NCBI RefSeq assembly: GCF_043555985.1
Contig: NZ_JBIGIC010000006.1
Location: 1-64,000, forward strand
Reading direction: 5' to 3'
Origin: Pelomonas candidula
Lineage (GTDB): Bacteria; Pseudomonadota; Gammaproteobacteria; Burkholderiales; Burkholderiaceae_C
DNA: 64,000 bases
Below are positions 50,253 to 59,300 of the stretch, in pieces. The translations under genes and the position numbers were made by a program. Within the stretch, counting starts at the first letter, position 1. Every line of letters starts with the position of its first letter. Under the pieces are notes generated by a model that saw only the letters and a program-made list of their open reading frames with translations, did no database searches and had not been told where the DNA came from.

Positions 50253-51457
50253 GGCGCCGTCTGCTGATGGCGTTGGCGGTGCTGCCCGCGGTGGCGCAGG
50301 CAGGTGTCGAAGATGGCGCGACGGGTTGCGCGTCGGCGCCGCTCGTGGCCTACGCGGACTTGCCCGCGACGGCTGCGCTGCCCGATCCGTTTCTCAGCCG
50401 TTCGGGTGCAGCTTTGAAGCGCAAGTCCGACTGGCCGTGCCGTCGCCGTGAAGTCAGCCAGCAGTTGCAGGCCTACGAGCTGGGCGAGAAGCCCGCGCCC
50501 GTCCCTGGCAGCGTCAGCGCCACGCTGGACGGCACGGCGCTGACCGTCACCGTGAAGGACGCCGGCCGGAGCGTCAGCTTCGTTGCCAACGTGCAGCTGC
50601 CCAGCAGCGGCACGCCGCCGTATCCCGCGCTGATCGGCATCGGCCGCTCATCCCTGAACAACGCCGAGCTGCTGCAGCGTGGCGTCGCGATCATCAACTT
50701 CCCGAACGACGACATCGCGCAGCAGCGCAATGGCCAGTCACGCAACCTCGGCAAGTTCTTCGAGCTTTACCCGCAACGCGAAGGTGCGGGCGCGCTCGTG
50801 GCCTGGGCCTGGGGTGTGAGCCGACTCATCGACGCGATCGAGCTCGGTGCGCTGCCGAACGTCGATGCCGGTCGGCTTGGCGTGACCGGCTGCTCCCGCA
50901 ACGGCAAGGGCGCGCTGATGGCCGGTGCGCTGGACGAGCGCGTCGCGCTGACCATCGTGCAGGAAAGCGGCTCGGGCGGCGCCGCGGCCTGGCGGGTATC
51001 GGACGCGCAGAAGGCGGCCGGGCAGAACGTGCAGACGCTGGGTCAGATCGTTCAGGAGAACGTCTGGTTCCGCAGCAGCTTCGGCCAGTTCGGCGCAGGT
51101 GCCGCGAAGCTGCCTTACGACCATCACCAGGTGCTGGGGTTGGTGGCGCCGCGCAGCCTGCTGGTCATCGAGAACACGTCGATGGAATGGCTGGGCAACC
51201 AGAGTGCCTGGACGGCCGCACTGGCGGGCCGTGAGGTCTGGACGGCGCTGGGCGCGACCGACCGCATGGGCATCTCTCAGGTCGGCGGACACAACCACTG
51301 TTTATTGCCGGCGTCGCAGGCGGTGGAGGTGAATGCCTTCGTCGACCGATTTCTGAAGGGCACGGCCGGCGTGGCCACCGACGTCGTTCATACCGACGGC
51401 AGCTTTCCCGTCGAGCGCAGCCGCTGGATGCCGTGGAAGACACCGGCGCTGGACTGA
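50249..51457 (+). CDS. CE15 glucuronoyl esterase
   Basis: A 402-aa exported esterase with a GTG start overlapping the VOC stop and a signal peptide (cut after VAQA, about 18). The nucleophile Ser216 lies in GVTGCSRNGKG, the CE15 signature; Glu239 in VQESGSGGAAAWR and the histidine in GGHNHC (348/350) complete the triad. CE15 enzymes cleave esters between 4-O-methyl-glucuronic acid of xylan and lignin alcohols, which frees xylan from lignin. It belongs with the LacI-operator operon at 47943. Confidence 0.9.
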   Translation: MRRRLLMALAVLPAVAQAGVEDGATGCASAPLVAYADLPATAALPDPFLSRSGAALKRKSDWPCRRREVSQQLQAYELGEKPAPVPGSVSATLDGTALTVTVKDAGRSVSFVANVQLPSSGTPPYPALIGIGRSSLNNAELLQRGVAIINFPNDDIAQQRNGQSRNLGKFFELYPQREGAGALVAWAWGVSRLIDAIELGALPNVDAGRLGVTGCSRNGKGALMAGALDERVALTIVQESGSGGAAAWRVSDAQKAAGQNVQTLGQIVQENVWFRSSFGQFGAGAAKLPYDHHQVLGLVAPRSLLVIENTSMEWLGNQSAWTAALAGREVWTALGATDRMGISQVGGHNHCLLPASQAVEVNAFVDRFLKGTAGVATDVVHTDGSFPVERSRWMPWKTPALD

Positions 51458-51467
51458 CGGTGCACGC

Positions 51468-51839
51468 TCAGAACCGGTAGCAGTGGTCCGGTTGCGCTTC
51501 GCTGCCTGCCGCCTTCACCGCGGAGGCTGACACGGTGGCGCCGGGATAGGCGCCTCTCTGGCAGGCAATCAACGCTTCACGGCTGCCTTCGATGCCCTGC
51601 TCGATGAGCGATTTGCGAGGCTCCAGCCGTATCGGCTGGCTGCGCGATGCCCGCGCGAACAGCGGAGTTTCAACGGTTGATGGCCGCACCCGCAAATACA
51701 GTCGGTCGGCGCTGGCATGGTCGGCCTGCGGCCGGGGCAGTTGCGGGGAGGGCTCGTCCGTCGCCTGACTCTGCACGGGCACCAGCATCGCCAGCATCAG
51801 TGCGACTGGCGGCAGGCGCACCGCACGGCTCGCCATCAC
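51468..51839 (-). CDS. Exported protein of unknown function coupled to mshL
   Basis: A 123-aa protein with a signal peptide (VALMLAMLVPVQSQA, cut near 26). It starts at GTG 51839 or ATG 51836, both overlapping the mshL stop, so it is part of the pilus operon by position. The mature region is basic and Pro-rich at first, then has two cysteines (ALIACQRGAY, PDHCYRF). It has no similarity I recognise. It ends 10 nt from the convergent CE15 gene. Confidence 0.6.
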   Translation of the reverse strand: MMASRAVRLPPVALMLAMLVPVQSQATDEPSPQLPRPQADHASADRLYLRVRPSTVETPLFARASRSQPIRLEPRKSLIEQGIEGSREALIACQRGAYPGATVSASAVKAAGSEAQPDHCYRF

Positions 51840-53635
51840 TTCGGCTTGGACTCCGTCGTCCCGTCCAGGCGGATCACGCGGCGCGAGCGGCTCTCGGTGT
51901 CGTCCAGCGATTCGCTGACGAGACGGTTGTGCTGCTCCCAGTCCTCCGCGCTGCGGATGATGCTGGGCTTGATCAGCACGACCAGTTCGCGCTTGCGGCC
52001 GGTGTTGGCGCGGTTGCCGAACAGCATGGACGTGATCGGGTTGCTGTCGGCGCCCGGCAGGCCCGAGCCGCGGCGCGTGGCTTCCATCTGCATCAGACCG
52101 CCGATGGCGACGATCTGGCCGTCGGGGATGCGCACGATCGTGTCGGTCTCGTTGACGCTGGCGCTCGCCAGCGGCAGGCGGAAGCTGCCGACCGAGCCAA
52201 GGTCCACGTCCTTGACCTTCTCCGTCACGTTGGACACCGACGGGTGGATGTGCAGCGTGATCGTGTCGGCCGCGTCGATCTGCGGCGTCACGTCCAGTGC
52301 GATGCCGCTGAAGAACGGCGTCAGCGTCAACGTCGGGATCTGGTTGGTCGTGCCGTTGGTGCCGGTGTTGCTCGACGTGCCGCTGTTGCTGCCGCTGATG
52401 CCGGTGATGAAGTAGTCGTCGGTGCCGACCTTGAGCACGGCCTTCTGGTTGTTCAACGTCGCGATGCGCGGGCTGGACAGGATCTGCGTGTCGCCATGGC
52501 TCTCGAGGAAGCTCAGCAGCGCCTGGAAACCACCTTTGGACAGCGCCAGGCCAAAGGTGCCGCTACCGGCCGAGGGCACGGGGATGAGGTCGGACCAGGC
52601 CGGGCTCTGCGTGCCGGAGGACAGCGTCGGAAAGCCGCGACCGTTGCTGACCAGCGGGTTGATGATGCTGTTGACCCCTGTGGGCGTGGACGGGTTCACG
52701 CTGGTCTGGCCGACGGCGCCGTACTTGCCGATGCTGGACCAGTCGATGCCGCTCTGGTAGCCCTCGCGCAGCTCGACCTCGACGATCTTGGCCTCCAGCA
52801 TGACCTGGCGTTCGACGGCCATCCGCGTGGCCTTGAGCCAGGCCTCCACGTGGCGCAGCTCGTCGGGCATGGCGCGCACGGCCAGCGTGCCGGTCTGCGG
52901 GCTGACGATGACGGTGCGGCCCTCGCCGTTGCCCACCAGCGCCCTCAGTGCGGCGGTCGTCTCGCCCCAGAAGTCGTTGGCGACCTTGGTGCTGAGCTGG
53001 CTGCTTTCCTGTTGCACCACGGTCGTGCCGTTGCTGCCGCCGGTGCCGTTGTTGGGCGTGGCCGCGTTGCCGTTGCCCTGGTTGCTGACCGGTGCCGCGC
53101 CGGAGCTGACGCGTACCTCGCTGCGGCCGCTGCGCTGCAGCGCCAGCGCGTTGATCGTGAACACGCGTGTCTGCAGCGTGGGCGGGAAGACCGTGATGCG
53201 GCGGCCGTCGATGGAATAGTCGAAGCCGTAGACCTCACGGATCGCGTCCAGTGACTCGCGGATCGTCACGTCCTTGAGCGTGACGGACAACTGGCCGGTC
53301 ACGGCCGGATGCACCAGCATGCTGTAGCGCGTGTCGCTGACCAGGGACAGGAAGACATCGCGCGCCGGGGCGCCGTTGACGATGAGGTCGAAGCGCGGCT
53401 CGGGCGGCAGCACGGGCGCGGGCGGCGGCACCGGGACGGCCTCGGCCGCCGGTGTGGCGGAGGCGGCGGGTGCCGGCGGCGTGCTGCGCTGGGCCTGCAG
53501 TTCGTCACGCAGCGACCGGCTGGGCTGGGCGACCTGCAGGGGCTTGTCGGCGCAACCCGCAAGCCCGGCGGCCAGCAGGGCGACGGCCGCGCTCAGCAGC
53601 AGAAGACGGGGACGACGGTTGGCCGGGGCCTTCAT
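51836..53635 (-). CDS. mshL: MSHA outer-membrane secretin MshL
   Basis: A 599-aa secretin with lipobox Cys28 (GLAGCAD). A Pro/Ala-rich linker precedes N-domains (about 80-270; SVTLKDVTIRESLDAIREVYGFDYSI), and the secretin pore domain occupies about 320-575 (VEVELREGYQSGID, DVTPQIDAADTITLHIHPSV, VVLIKPSIIR). Secretins form the outer-membrane channel through which type IV pili emerge. It is flanked by mshK upstream (ATGA overlap) and a small exported protein downstream. Confidence 0.93.
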   Translation of the reverse strand: MKAPANRRPRLLLLSAAVALLAAGLAGCADKPLQVAQPSRSLRDELQAQRSTPPAPAASATPAAEAVPVPPPAPVLPPEPRFDLIVNGAPARDVFLSLVSDTRYSMLVHPAVTGQLSVTLKDVTIRESLDAIREVYGFDYSIDGRRITVFPPTLQTRVFTINALALQRSGRSEVRVSSGAAPVSNQGNGNAATPNNGTGGSNGTTVVQQESSQLSTKVANDFWGETTAALRALVGNGEGRTVIVSPQTGTLAVRAMPDELRHVEAWLKATRMAVERQVMLEAKIVEVELREGYQSGIDWSSIGKYGAVGQTSVNPSTPTGVNSIINPLVSNGRGFPTLSSGTQSPAWSDLIPVPSAGSGTFGLALSKGGFQALLSFLESHGDTQILSSPRIATLNNQKAVLKVGTDDYFITGISGSNSGTSSNTGTNGTTNQIPTLTLTPFFSGIALDVTPQIDAADTITLHIHPSVSNVTEKVKDVDLGSVGSFRLPLASASVNETDTIVRIPDGQIVAIGGLMQMEATRRGSGLPGADSNPITSMLFGNRANTGRKRELVVLIKPSIIRSAEDWEQHNRLVSESLDDTESRSRRVIRLDGTTESKPK

Positions 53636-54027
53636 GGCTGCTTCTCCTTGGATTTCTTGGCGGCAGTCGCCTTGGGCGCAGCGGGCGGGCGCTTCTCGAC
53701 GCCGCCGTACAGCGGCTCGCGGCGCAGCTGCCCGGCCTCGCGCAGCCAGACGGCCTGCTCGGTGATGCGTTCGATGCGGGCGCCGTCGAGTTGCTCGCCG
53801 ACGGCGTAGCGCCGGCCGCGTTGCACGACGTAGGCGTGGCCGTTGGCGAAGACAACCTGGCGGATGCCCTCACGCGCGGCTTCGGCGCCCGAGGCGGGCG
53901 ACGACGCGGCCTCGGCGGCCGCGATGGCATTGCGCAGCGCGGGTGGCAGCGCGGTGGGGTCGCGGCTGGCGTCCTGTGCCTGGGCCGACAGTGCGGCGAG
54001 CAGCGACAACAGGGGAAGGGCTCTCAT
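53632..54027 (-). CDS. mshK: MSHA biogenesis protein MshK-like
   Basis: A 131-aa exported protein with a signal peptide ending SAQAQ. The region FANGHAYVVQRGRRYAVGEQLDGARIERITEQAVWLREAG is a small beta domain like those of pilus P-protein (PilP/GspC HR) family members. The Lys-rich tail (KATAAKKSKEKQP) is unusual. Identified mainly from position between mshJ and mshL; ATGA overlaps at both ends. Confidence 0.72.
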   Translation of the reverse strand: MRALPLLSLLAALSAQAQDASRDPTALPPALRNAIAAAEAASSPASGAEAAREGIRQVVFANGHAYVVQRGRRYAVGEQLDGARIERITEQAVWLREAGQLRREPLYGGVEKRPPAAPKATAAKKSKEKQP

Positions 54028-54722
54028 GGCTGCACCTTCAGCAGGAAGAGCTGGGCTCGCAGGCGCGGCGGCTCCTTGGTGCCAGACGCGCTGAGATGCA
54101 TCTCGCCCCAGCGCAGGCCAGGCAGCTCGCGCTCCAGCGCCTGCAGGTAGCGCTGGATGTCGCCGTAGCGGCCCAGCACCTGCAGCTCCACGCCCTGCCA
54201 GCTCATGCCCGGCATGGTGGGCAGCGCGGCGGGCGCGCTGACCGAGGCCGCGGAAGCGGCGCGCGGCGCGGTGACGGGCAGGTCGTCCAGCAGCGCGAGG
54301 CGCTCCAGCACCAGGCCGGGCTGCTGGGCCAGCAGGCGCTGCAGCACGGCGGACAGGCCCTCACCACCGCTGGTCGAGCCCGCCTTGCGCAGCTCGGCGT
54401 CCAGCCGCGTGCGCTCGGCCTGGGCGGCTTCGAGCTGCGGGCGCAGCTGGCCGGCGGGATCGTTGGCATTGCGGCTTGCGGCGACGAACTGCTCGCGCAG
54501 CTGCGCGACCTCAGCCGCCTGCTGGGCCTCGGCATCGGCACGCAATTGGGCGCGCGCCGTGACGGGCGTCAGCACCAGCTTGTCGAACAACGCGGCGAGC
54601 ACGGCCACGATGCTGAGGAACAGGATGGCGCGCTCGCGCAGGCTCAGCGCGTCGATGCGCTTGGCCTGGCGCTCCCACACGGCGCGCAGCGGGGCGAGGC
54701 TGATCGGCGTGGAGGCCTTCAT
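54024..54722 (-). CDS. mshJ: MSHA biogenesis protein MshJ (PilO-like)
   Basis: A 232-aa bitopic protein: short cytoplasmic N-terminus, one membrane helix (about 30-48), a coiled coil (about 55-120) and a PilO-type C-terminal domain (VELQVLGRYGDIQRYLQALERELPGLRWGEMHLSA). It is part of the inner-membrane alignment complex of the pilus. Its start overlaps the stop of the PilN-like gene. Confidence 0.85.
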   Translation of the reverse strand: MKASTPISLAPLRAVWERQAKRIDALSLRERAILFLSIVAVLAALFDKLVLTPVTARAQLRADAEAQQAAEVAQLREQFVAASRNANDPAGQLRPQLEAAQAERTRLDAELRKAGSTSGGEGLSAVLQRLLAQQPGLVLERLALLDDLPVTAPRAASAASVSAPAALPTMPGMSWQGVELQVLGRYGDIQRYLQALERELPGLRWGEMHLSASGTKEPPRLRAQLFLLKVQP

Positions 54723-55396
54723 CGCGTGGCTCCCGAAGCGGCGGCGGCCGGTGCGCTGACGACACGGAAGGCCCACACCGGCAACCCCGCCTGCGCGACC
54801 GGGCTTGTGCCGGCCAGCAGCGGGTTGCTGCTGGCGTTGAGACCCGGCGTGCCGACGCGCTCCACGCGCAACGCCGACAGCTCCTGGCCGGCCAGCAGCG
54901 GGTGGCCGGCGAGCTGGCCCAGCCAGGGGCGCAGCACGGCGGTGTCCAGCGTGCCGCCGATCAGCTCGACGCGGCCGGGCGCGTAGTTCAACTCGCCCAG
55001 CCAGGCCGCCTCGGGCAGGCTGCGGGCAATCAGCGCCAGCAGGTCGGAGTGGCGCCGCCCTGGCTTGCCGCCGCCTTCGGCGCCCAGTGCCTGCAAGAGT
55101 GCGCGGCGTTCATCGTTGCCCGTCAGCAACGGCATCAGTTGCTGCTGCAGGGCGTTGCCATCCAGCGGCACGGGCAGGCCCGCGCGGGCGACGGTGAGCT
55201 GCTGGCGTTCCGTGGCGTAGCCGGCAAGCAGGGCCTGGTGCTCGGCCTCGGCGTGACGGTCGCGCTGCTGCAGCCACAGCGTTGCGGCGGCGGCGGCTAC
55301 CAGCAGCAGGCCGGTCGCCTGCAGCAGCGTCAGCGCCGAGAAATAGCGCCTGGGAGCCAGCAGGATGGGCGTGAGGAGGTTGATCTGCTGGGCCAT
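54719..55396 (-). CDS. PilN-domain protein of the MSHA cluster (MshI-2-like)
   Basis: A 225-aa bitopic protein opening MAQQINLLTPILL, typical of PilN/GspL-C proteins, with a membrane helix (about 27-45), a coiled coil and a small alpha-beta domain. It follows mshI with a TGATG overlap. Together MshI (PilM-like) and this protein (PilN-like) provide the two halves of the cytoplasmic-membrane link that a single GspL protein covers in type II secretion. Confidence 0.8.
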   Translation of the reverse strand: MAQQINLLTPILLAPRRYFSALTLLQATGLLLVAAAAATLWLQQRDRHAEAEHQALLAGYATERQQLTVARAGLPVPLDGNALQQQLMPLLTGNDERRALLQALGAEGGGKPGRRHSDLLALIARSLPEAAWLGELNYAPGRVELIGGTLDTAVLRPWLGQLAGHPLLAGQELSALRVERVGTPGLNASSNPLLAGTSPVAQAGLPVWAFRVVSAPAAAASGATR

Positions 55397-56379
55397 CAGA
55401 GCTTTCTTGTCTCCGTGCGCAGCGCGGCGCCCAGCAGCGGAATGCAGGCGGCGAGTGCCTGGGTGGCGTTGCCCTCGGGCGCCGGCGCGCCGGGTGCGAA
55501 GCCGGCCAGCGGGTCCAGGGCCACGGTGCGCTGGCCCAGCTCGCGCTGAATCAGCGCCGCGACCTCGGCCCCGTGGTCAGCCATGACGACGTAGAGCCGC
55601 GTCAACGGCAGGTCGGGCCAGCTGCGCTCCCAGACGTCGATGGAGCGCTGCAGCTCGACGACCAGCGGCGAGTCCTGCATCGCGCCGCCGTCGAAGGTGC
55701 CGCCGGGCTGGTACTCGAAGCCGAGCGGCAGCTCGGCCGCGGGTGCTTCCGCCTGGTCGCCGCGGGCGCGAGCCAGCAGCTGGTTGTCACGTTCGAGCCG
55801 GCGCGTGTAGAACAGCTCGTCGCCGGCGCAGACCACCAGCAGGCAGTGGTGCGTGTCGATGTGCACGGCAGCGCAGGCGCGGCCGGCGAGGTCGTCGGCG
55901 CGGGCCTGGGCGGCGAGCAGGTTGCGCAGCGCCGTCTCCCAGACGTCGACGATGCCGATCTGCTCGTGAACGGCGGCCGCGCCATCGGTCAGTGCCTTGA
56001 TGGCGCTGTTGCGGGCCGCAACAACGAATAGCTGACGCTGCGCGCGCTCCACGTCACCGCCAACGTGCATGACGTCGAGCGTCAGCTCGGCGACGTCGGC
56101 GTCCACCATCTCCTTGATCTGCCAGCGCGCCGCGGCCTTCAGCTCTTCCTGCGGCACCGGTGGCGTGTCGACCTTGAGGATCTGGTAGTCGTCCGGGTCC
56201 AGCAGCGCGATGGCCTCGCCGGCCGCGACGGGCCGTGGTTCGGGCAGCAGGCCCCAGCGCAGCAGGCGTGCCTGCCCCTCGTCGGGCGCGCCGTCGGTCA
56301 GCACGAAGGCGTGCTGCGTGCCGACCGGGCGCAGCAACAGCCGGTGGCCGCTGCGGCGCGGAGACCAGGGCCAGCGCAT
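55396..56379 (-). CDS. mshI: MSHA biogenesis protein MshI (PilM-like)
   Basis: A 327-aa actin-like cytoplasmic protein (LLRWGLLP, EIALLDPDDYQILKV-type pattern, AARWQIKEMVDADVAELTLDVMHV, CAAVHIDTHHCLLVV, GFEYQPGG). This is the PilM/MshI fold that binds the N-terminus of PilN-like proteins. Start ATG 56379 overlaps the mshQ stop (TGATG). No conserved second function is seen. Confidence 0.85.
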   Translation of the reverse strand: MRWPWSPRRSGHRLLLRPVGTQHAFVLTDGAPDEGQARLLRWGLLPEPRPVAAGEAIALLDPDDYQILKVDTPPVPQEELKAAARWQIKEMVDADVAELTLDVMHVGGDVERAQRQLFVVAARNSAIKALTDGAAAVHEQIGIVDVWETALRNLLAAQARADDLAGRACAAVHIDTHHCLLVVCAGDELFYTRRLERDNQLLARARGDQAEAPAAELPLGFEYQPGGTFDGGAMQDSPLVVELQRSIDVWERSWPDLPLTRLYVVMADHGAEVAALIQRELGQRTVALDPLAGFAPGAPAPEGNATQALAACIPLLGAALRTETRKL

Positions 56380-59300
56380 CAATAGTTCTCCCGCTGATAG
56401 AGCACGCCGTCGCTGCCCCGGTACGCACCCCAGGTGGCGCGGGCGCCGGGGTCGCTGAAGCTCGTGCCGCACCAGAGGCCACGCAACGCGGTCTGGCTGG
56501 CGCCGGTGGTGGCGGCCTTGGTGGCCGTCCAGCCGGCCTGGGTCTTGAGGCAGGAGGCGTCGGTGGGCGGCGTGGCCGCGTCCAGCGCGATCGCGACGTC
56601 CAGCGTGCCGACGTGGCCGGTGGCGGGCGCGGCCAGCGCGAGGGTAGCCTTGCCGCTCGTCACCGTCACCGAGCTGCCCACCATCGCGGCGTCGCTGGCC
56701 GCCAGCGTCTTGCGCAGGTTGCCGAAGCTGAGGTTGGTGGCGCTGACGCGGGTGCAGGAATCCAAGGTGTTGGTGGAGTAGGCCGTACCGGACCAGTACT
56801 GGGCTTCGAGCGGCAGGTTGAGCGGGCGGTTGGCGGCACCGATGCCATTCTGGAGGCGCAGACGCCCGAAGCGCAGAGGGATTGTGCCCACCTTGGTACG
56901 GTCCACGCCGTTCGCCGGCACGTCGGTGTCGAGATCCAGCGACAGCATGGTCACGCCGTCGGGGTCCACGGGCAGGATGCCGAAGTCGGCGCTGAACGGG
57001 CCGTCGGGCGTGGTGGTGCGCAGCGCAGCCGCTTTCAGCGTGACGTTGGCCACGCCGTTGCTCCAGCTGCCGCCGCTGGTGTTCGGCGACAACCGGCTGT
57101 TGGCGGTCTTGAACATCGTGCTGCCGGAGATGCCGGCAAGATTGAACTTGGCCGCCGTGCCGAGGTCCAGCAAGGCGAAGTTGCCGGTGTAGTTCTGCGT
57201 CGTGCCGCCGCTGGCGTTCTGTGCCGTCAGCGTGAAGCCGAGCGTGAAGTTCTCGTCGAGGTAGGTGAACGCGGACGCCGTGGCGCAGCCCTGGTCGGCG
57301 CGGTTGACGACGTTGGGTATGGCGGCCGTGGCGGCGAAGCCGGCCGGGATGAAGCGGCCGACGTTGCCGCTCGTCGCACCGATGACGTTGCCGGCACCGA
57401 GGTAGCTGCCGTCGGCTACCGCGGGCGTCAGCGTGATGATGCCGACCTCGGGCCACGCGAAGGTAGTGCCGGTCGCGACACCGTTGCTGAAGCCGCCAAA
57501 CGCGCTCGGGTTGCTCAAGGCTGGCGCGTTGCCGCCAGCGGGCTGCACCAGCGTGGCGGTCAGCGTCACGCCTTCGGGCGTCGTCTCCCGGCCGTAGTTG
57601 GGCGTCGTGTTGCCGTTTGCATCCACCGCCGTCACGGTCGCCGAGAACGGTTTGCCGGCCGGCATGAAGGCACTGCCCGCCGCCGACGAGGCGCCGGGGT
57701 TGTTGCCCGGGCTGGCGATGGCCGCGGTTGCGCAGGAACCCGCGGCGTAGCTCGTACAGCGGATCGCCGACGTCACGAAGCCCGCCGGCTTCACGACGAA
57801 GGCATTGCTGGCGCCGTTCAGGGCCGCCAGCAGCGAGCCGCCCGCCGCCTTGCTTGCCAGGAGCGTGACCCGGCCGACGTCCGCGTAGTTGAAGCTGAAG
57901 TTCGCATTGCCATTGGCGTCGAACGTCATCGGCACCGCAGTGCTGGCACTGCTGCCGCCATTGGCGTTGCCGGCCACGGCGACAGCAGCATTGCCGGTCA
58001 GCGTCATGCGATTGCCGCTGGAACAGGTCGTCGGGTCGTTGCACTGCACGCCCCAGTTCACCGTGGTCGAGCCGCTCAACGCCGCTTCGCAGGCCTGGGT
58101 GGTCGTGTTCGTCTTGACGGCCCGCAGCACCCAGCCCCCGGAGGCTGTGCCCGCGGTCTGGCTGGGCACGGTGGCGCTGGCGCCGCCGGCAGTGGCCGCG
58201 ATGATGAAGCCCGCAGAGTTGAACGTGGTGGTGCAGCTGTTGGCGGCACTGCAGCTGGTGCCGTCGACGCAGCATCTGCGTGCCGAGGTGGCCGGCAAGG
58301 TCTCTCCGGACAGGGTCACCGTCGCGGTACCGCCATTGCTCGCATTGGGGTAGGCCAGCGTGGTGGTTGCAGTGCCGCTGGCACCGAAGGTGACGGTGCC
58401 CGTGCCGAGCGTGCCGGCCGTCGTCGAGAGCGCCGCCGACTGACCACCGAAGCCGGTGACCGGATTCGTGCAGGGGCTCGAGGTGTCGGCGCAGGCGGTG
58501 ACCGTCACGGTCGAGGCCTGGCACGCCACGCCGGCGCTCGGCGCCGAGAGCTCGTAGTGCTCGACCACGGGTGCCCAGCCGGGGCGGGGGTAGAAGGTCG
58601 CGCGGCCGTTGACGGTGGCGGTGCCGTCGGTGGTGGCCAGGATCATGCTCGTGTCGACCTGGTGCTGCAGGTAGTAGCCCGTGTAGTTCGTCGCCTCGAA
58701 GCTGATCGCCGATGCATTGGCGAGACCTGCGCGCAGGCAGAACGTGGCGTCGGCCGGGTAGGGGGCTGTCGCGCTATAGGCATTGAGCTTGAGGATGAAG
58801 TTGTTGTGGCGCAGGTAGTAGCCGGGGTAGTTCACCGACTCGAAGGACCAGCAGGCGGCGTTCGTGATGCCGGTGCGGGCGATGAAGGTGCTGTCGCTCT
58901 TTGTCAGTGAATCACTGCTGGCCGAAACCGGATTGATGTAGCCGAGGAAGTTGGAATGGCGGATGTAGGAGCCCGGCACGTCATAGGACTCGAAGCTGTA
59001 GCGGGTGCCCGCGACCAGCGTGGGGGCCGTGCCCGCGCACAGCGGCGGCATCGCGTAGGTGGAGTTGTTGGTGACGCAGCTGCTGGTGCAGCTGCTGCCG
59101 CAGCAGACGCTGTTGACGTTGCTCTGGTAGCCCAGCGTGATGCTGGCGCTGCCGGTGGACTTGGCGCACGACGACGCGACGGCGTTCTGTGCGAAGGTGA
59201 TGGTGCCGGTGCTGGTGGTGATGGTGCCCGTGACGGCGGCGCCGTAGCCGACCGAGACGTTGCCCGCACCGCCCGTGATGTTGCCGCCGACGATGGAGCC

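Noticed and set aside
55396..58524. Extended frame joining mshI with 700 upstream codons
   Set aside because: Sequence before ATG 56379 is an out-of-frame reading of mshQ; the coupled TGATG start fits the operon pattern.
56235..58910. An 891-codon plus-strand open frame opposite mshQ
   Set aside because: Gly/Arg/Val-rich shadow frame; mshQ on the minus strand has signal peptide, CBM42 and DUF6701 regions.
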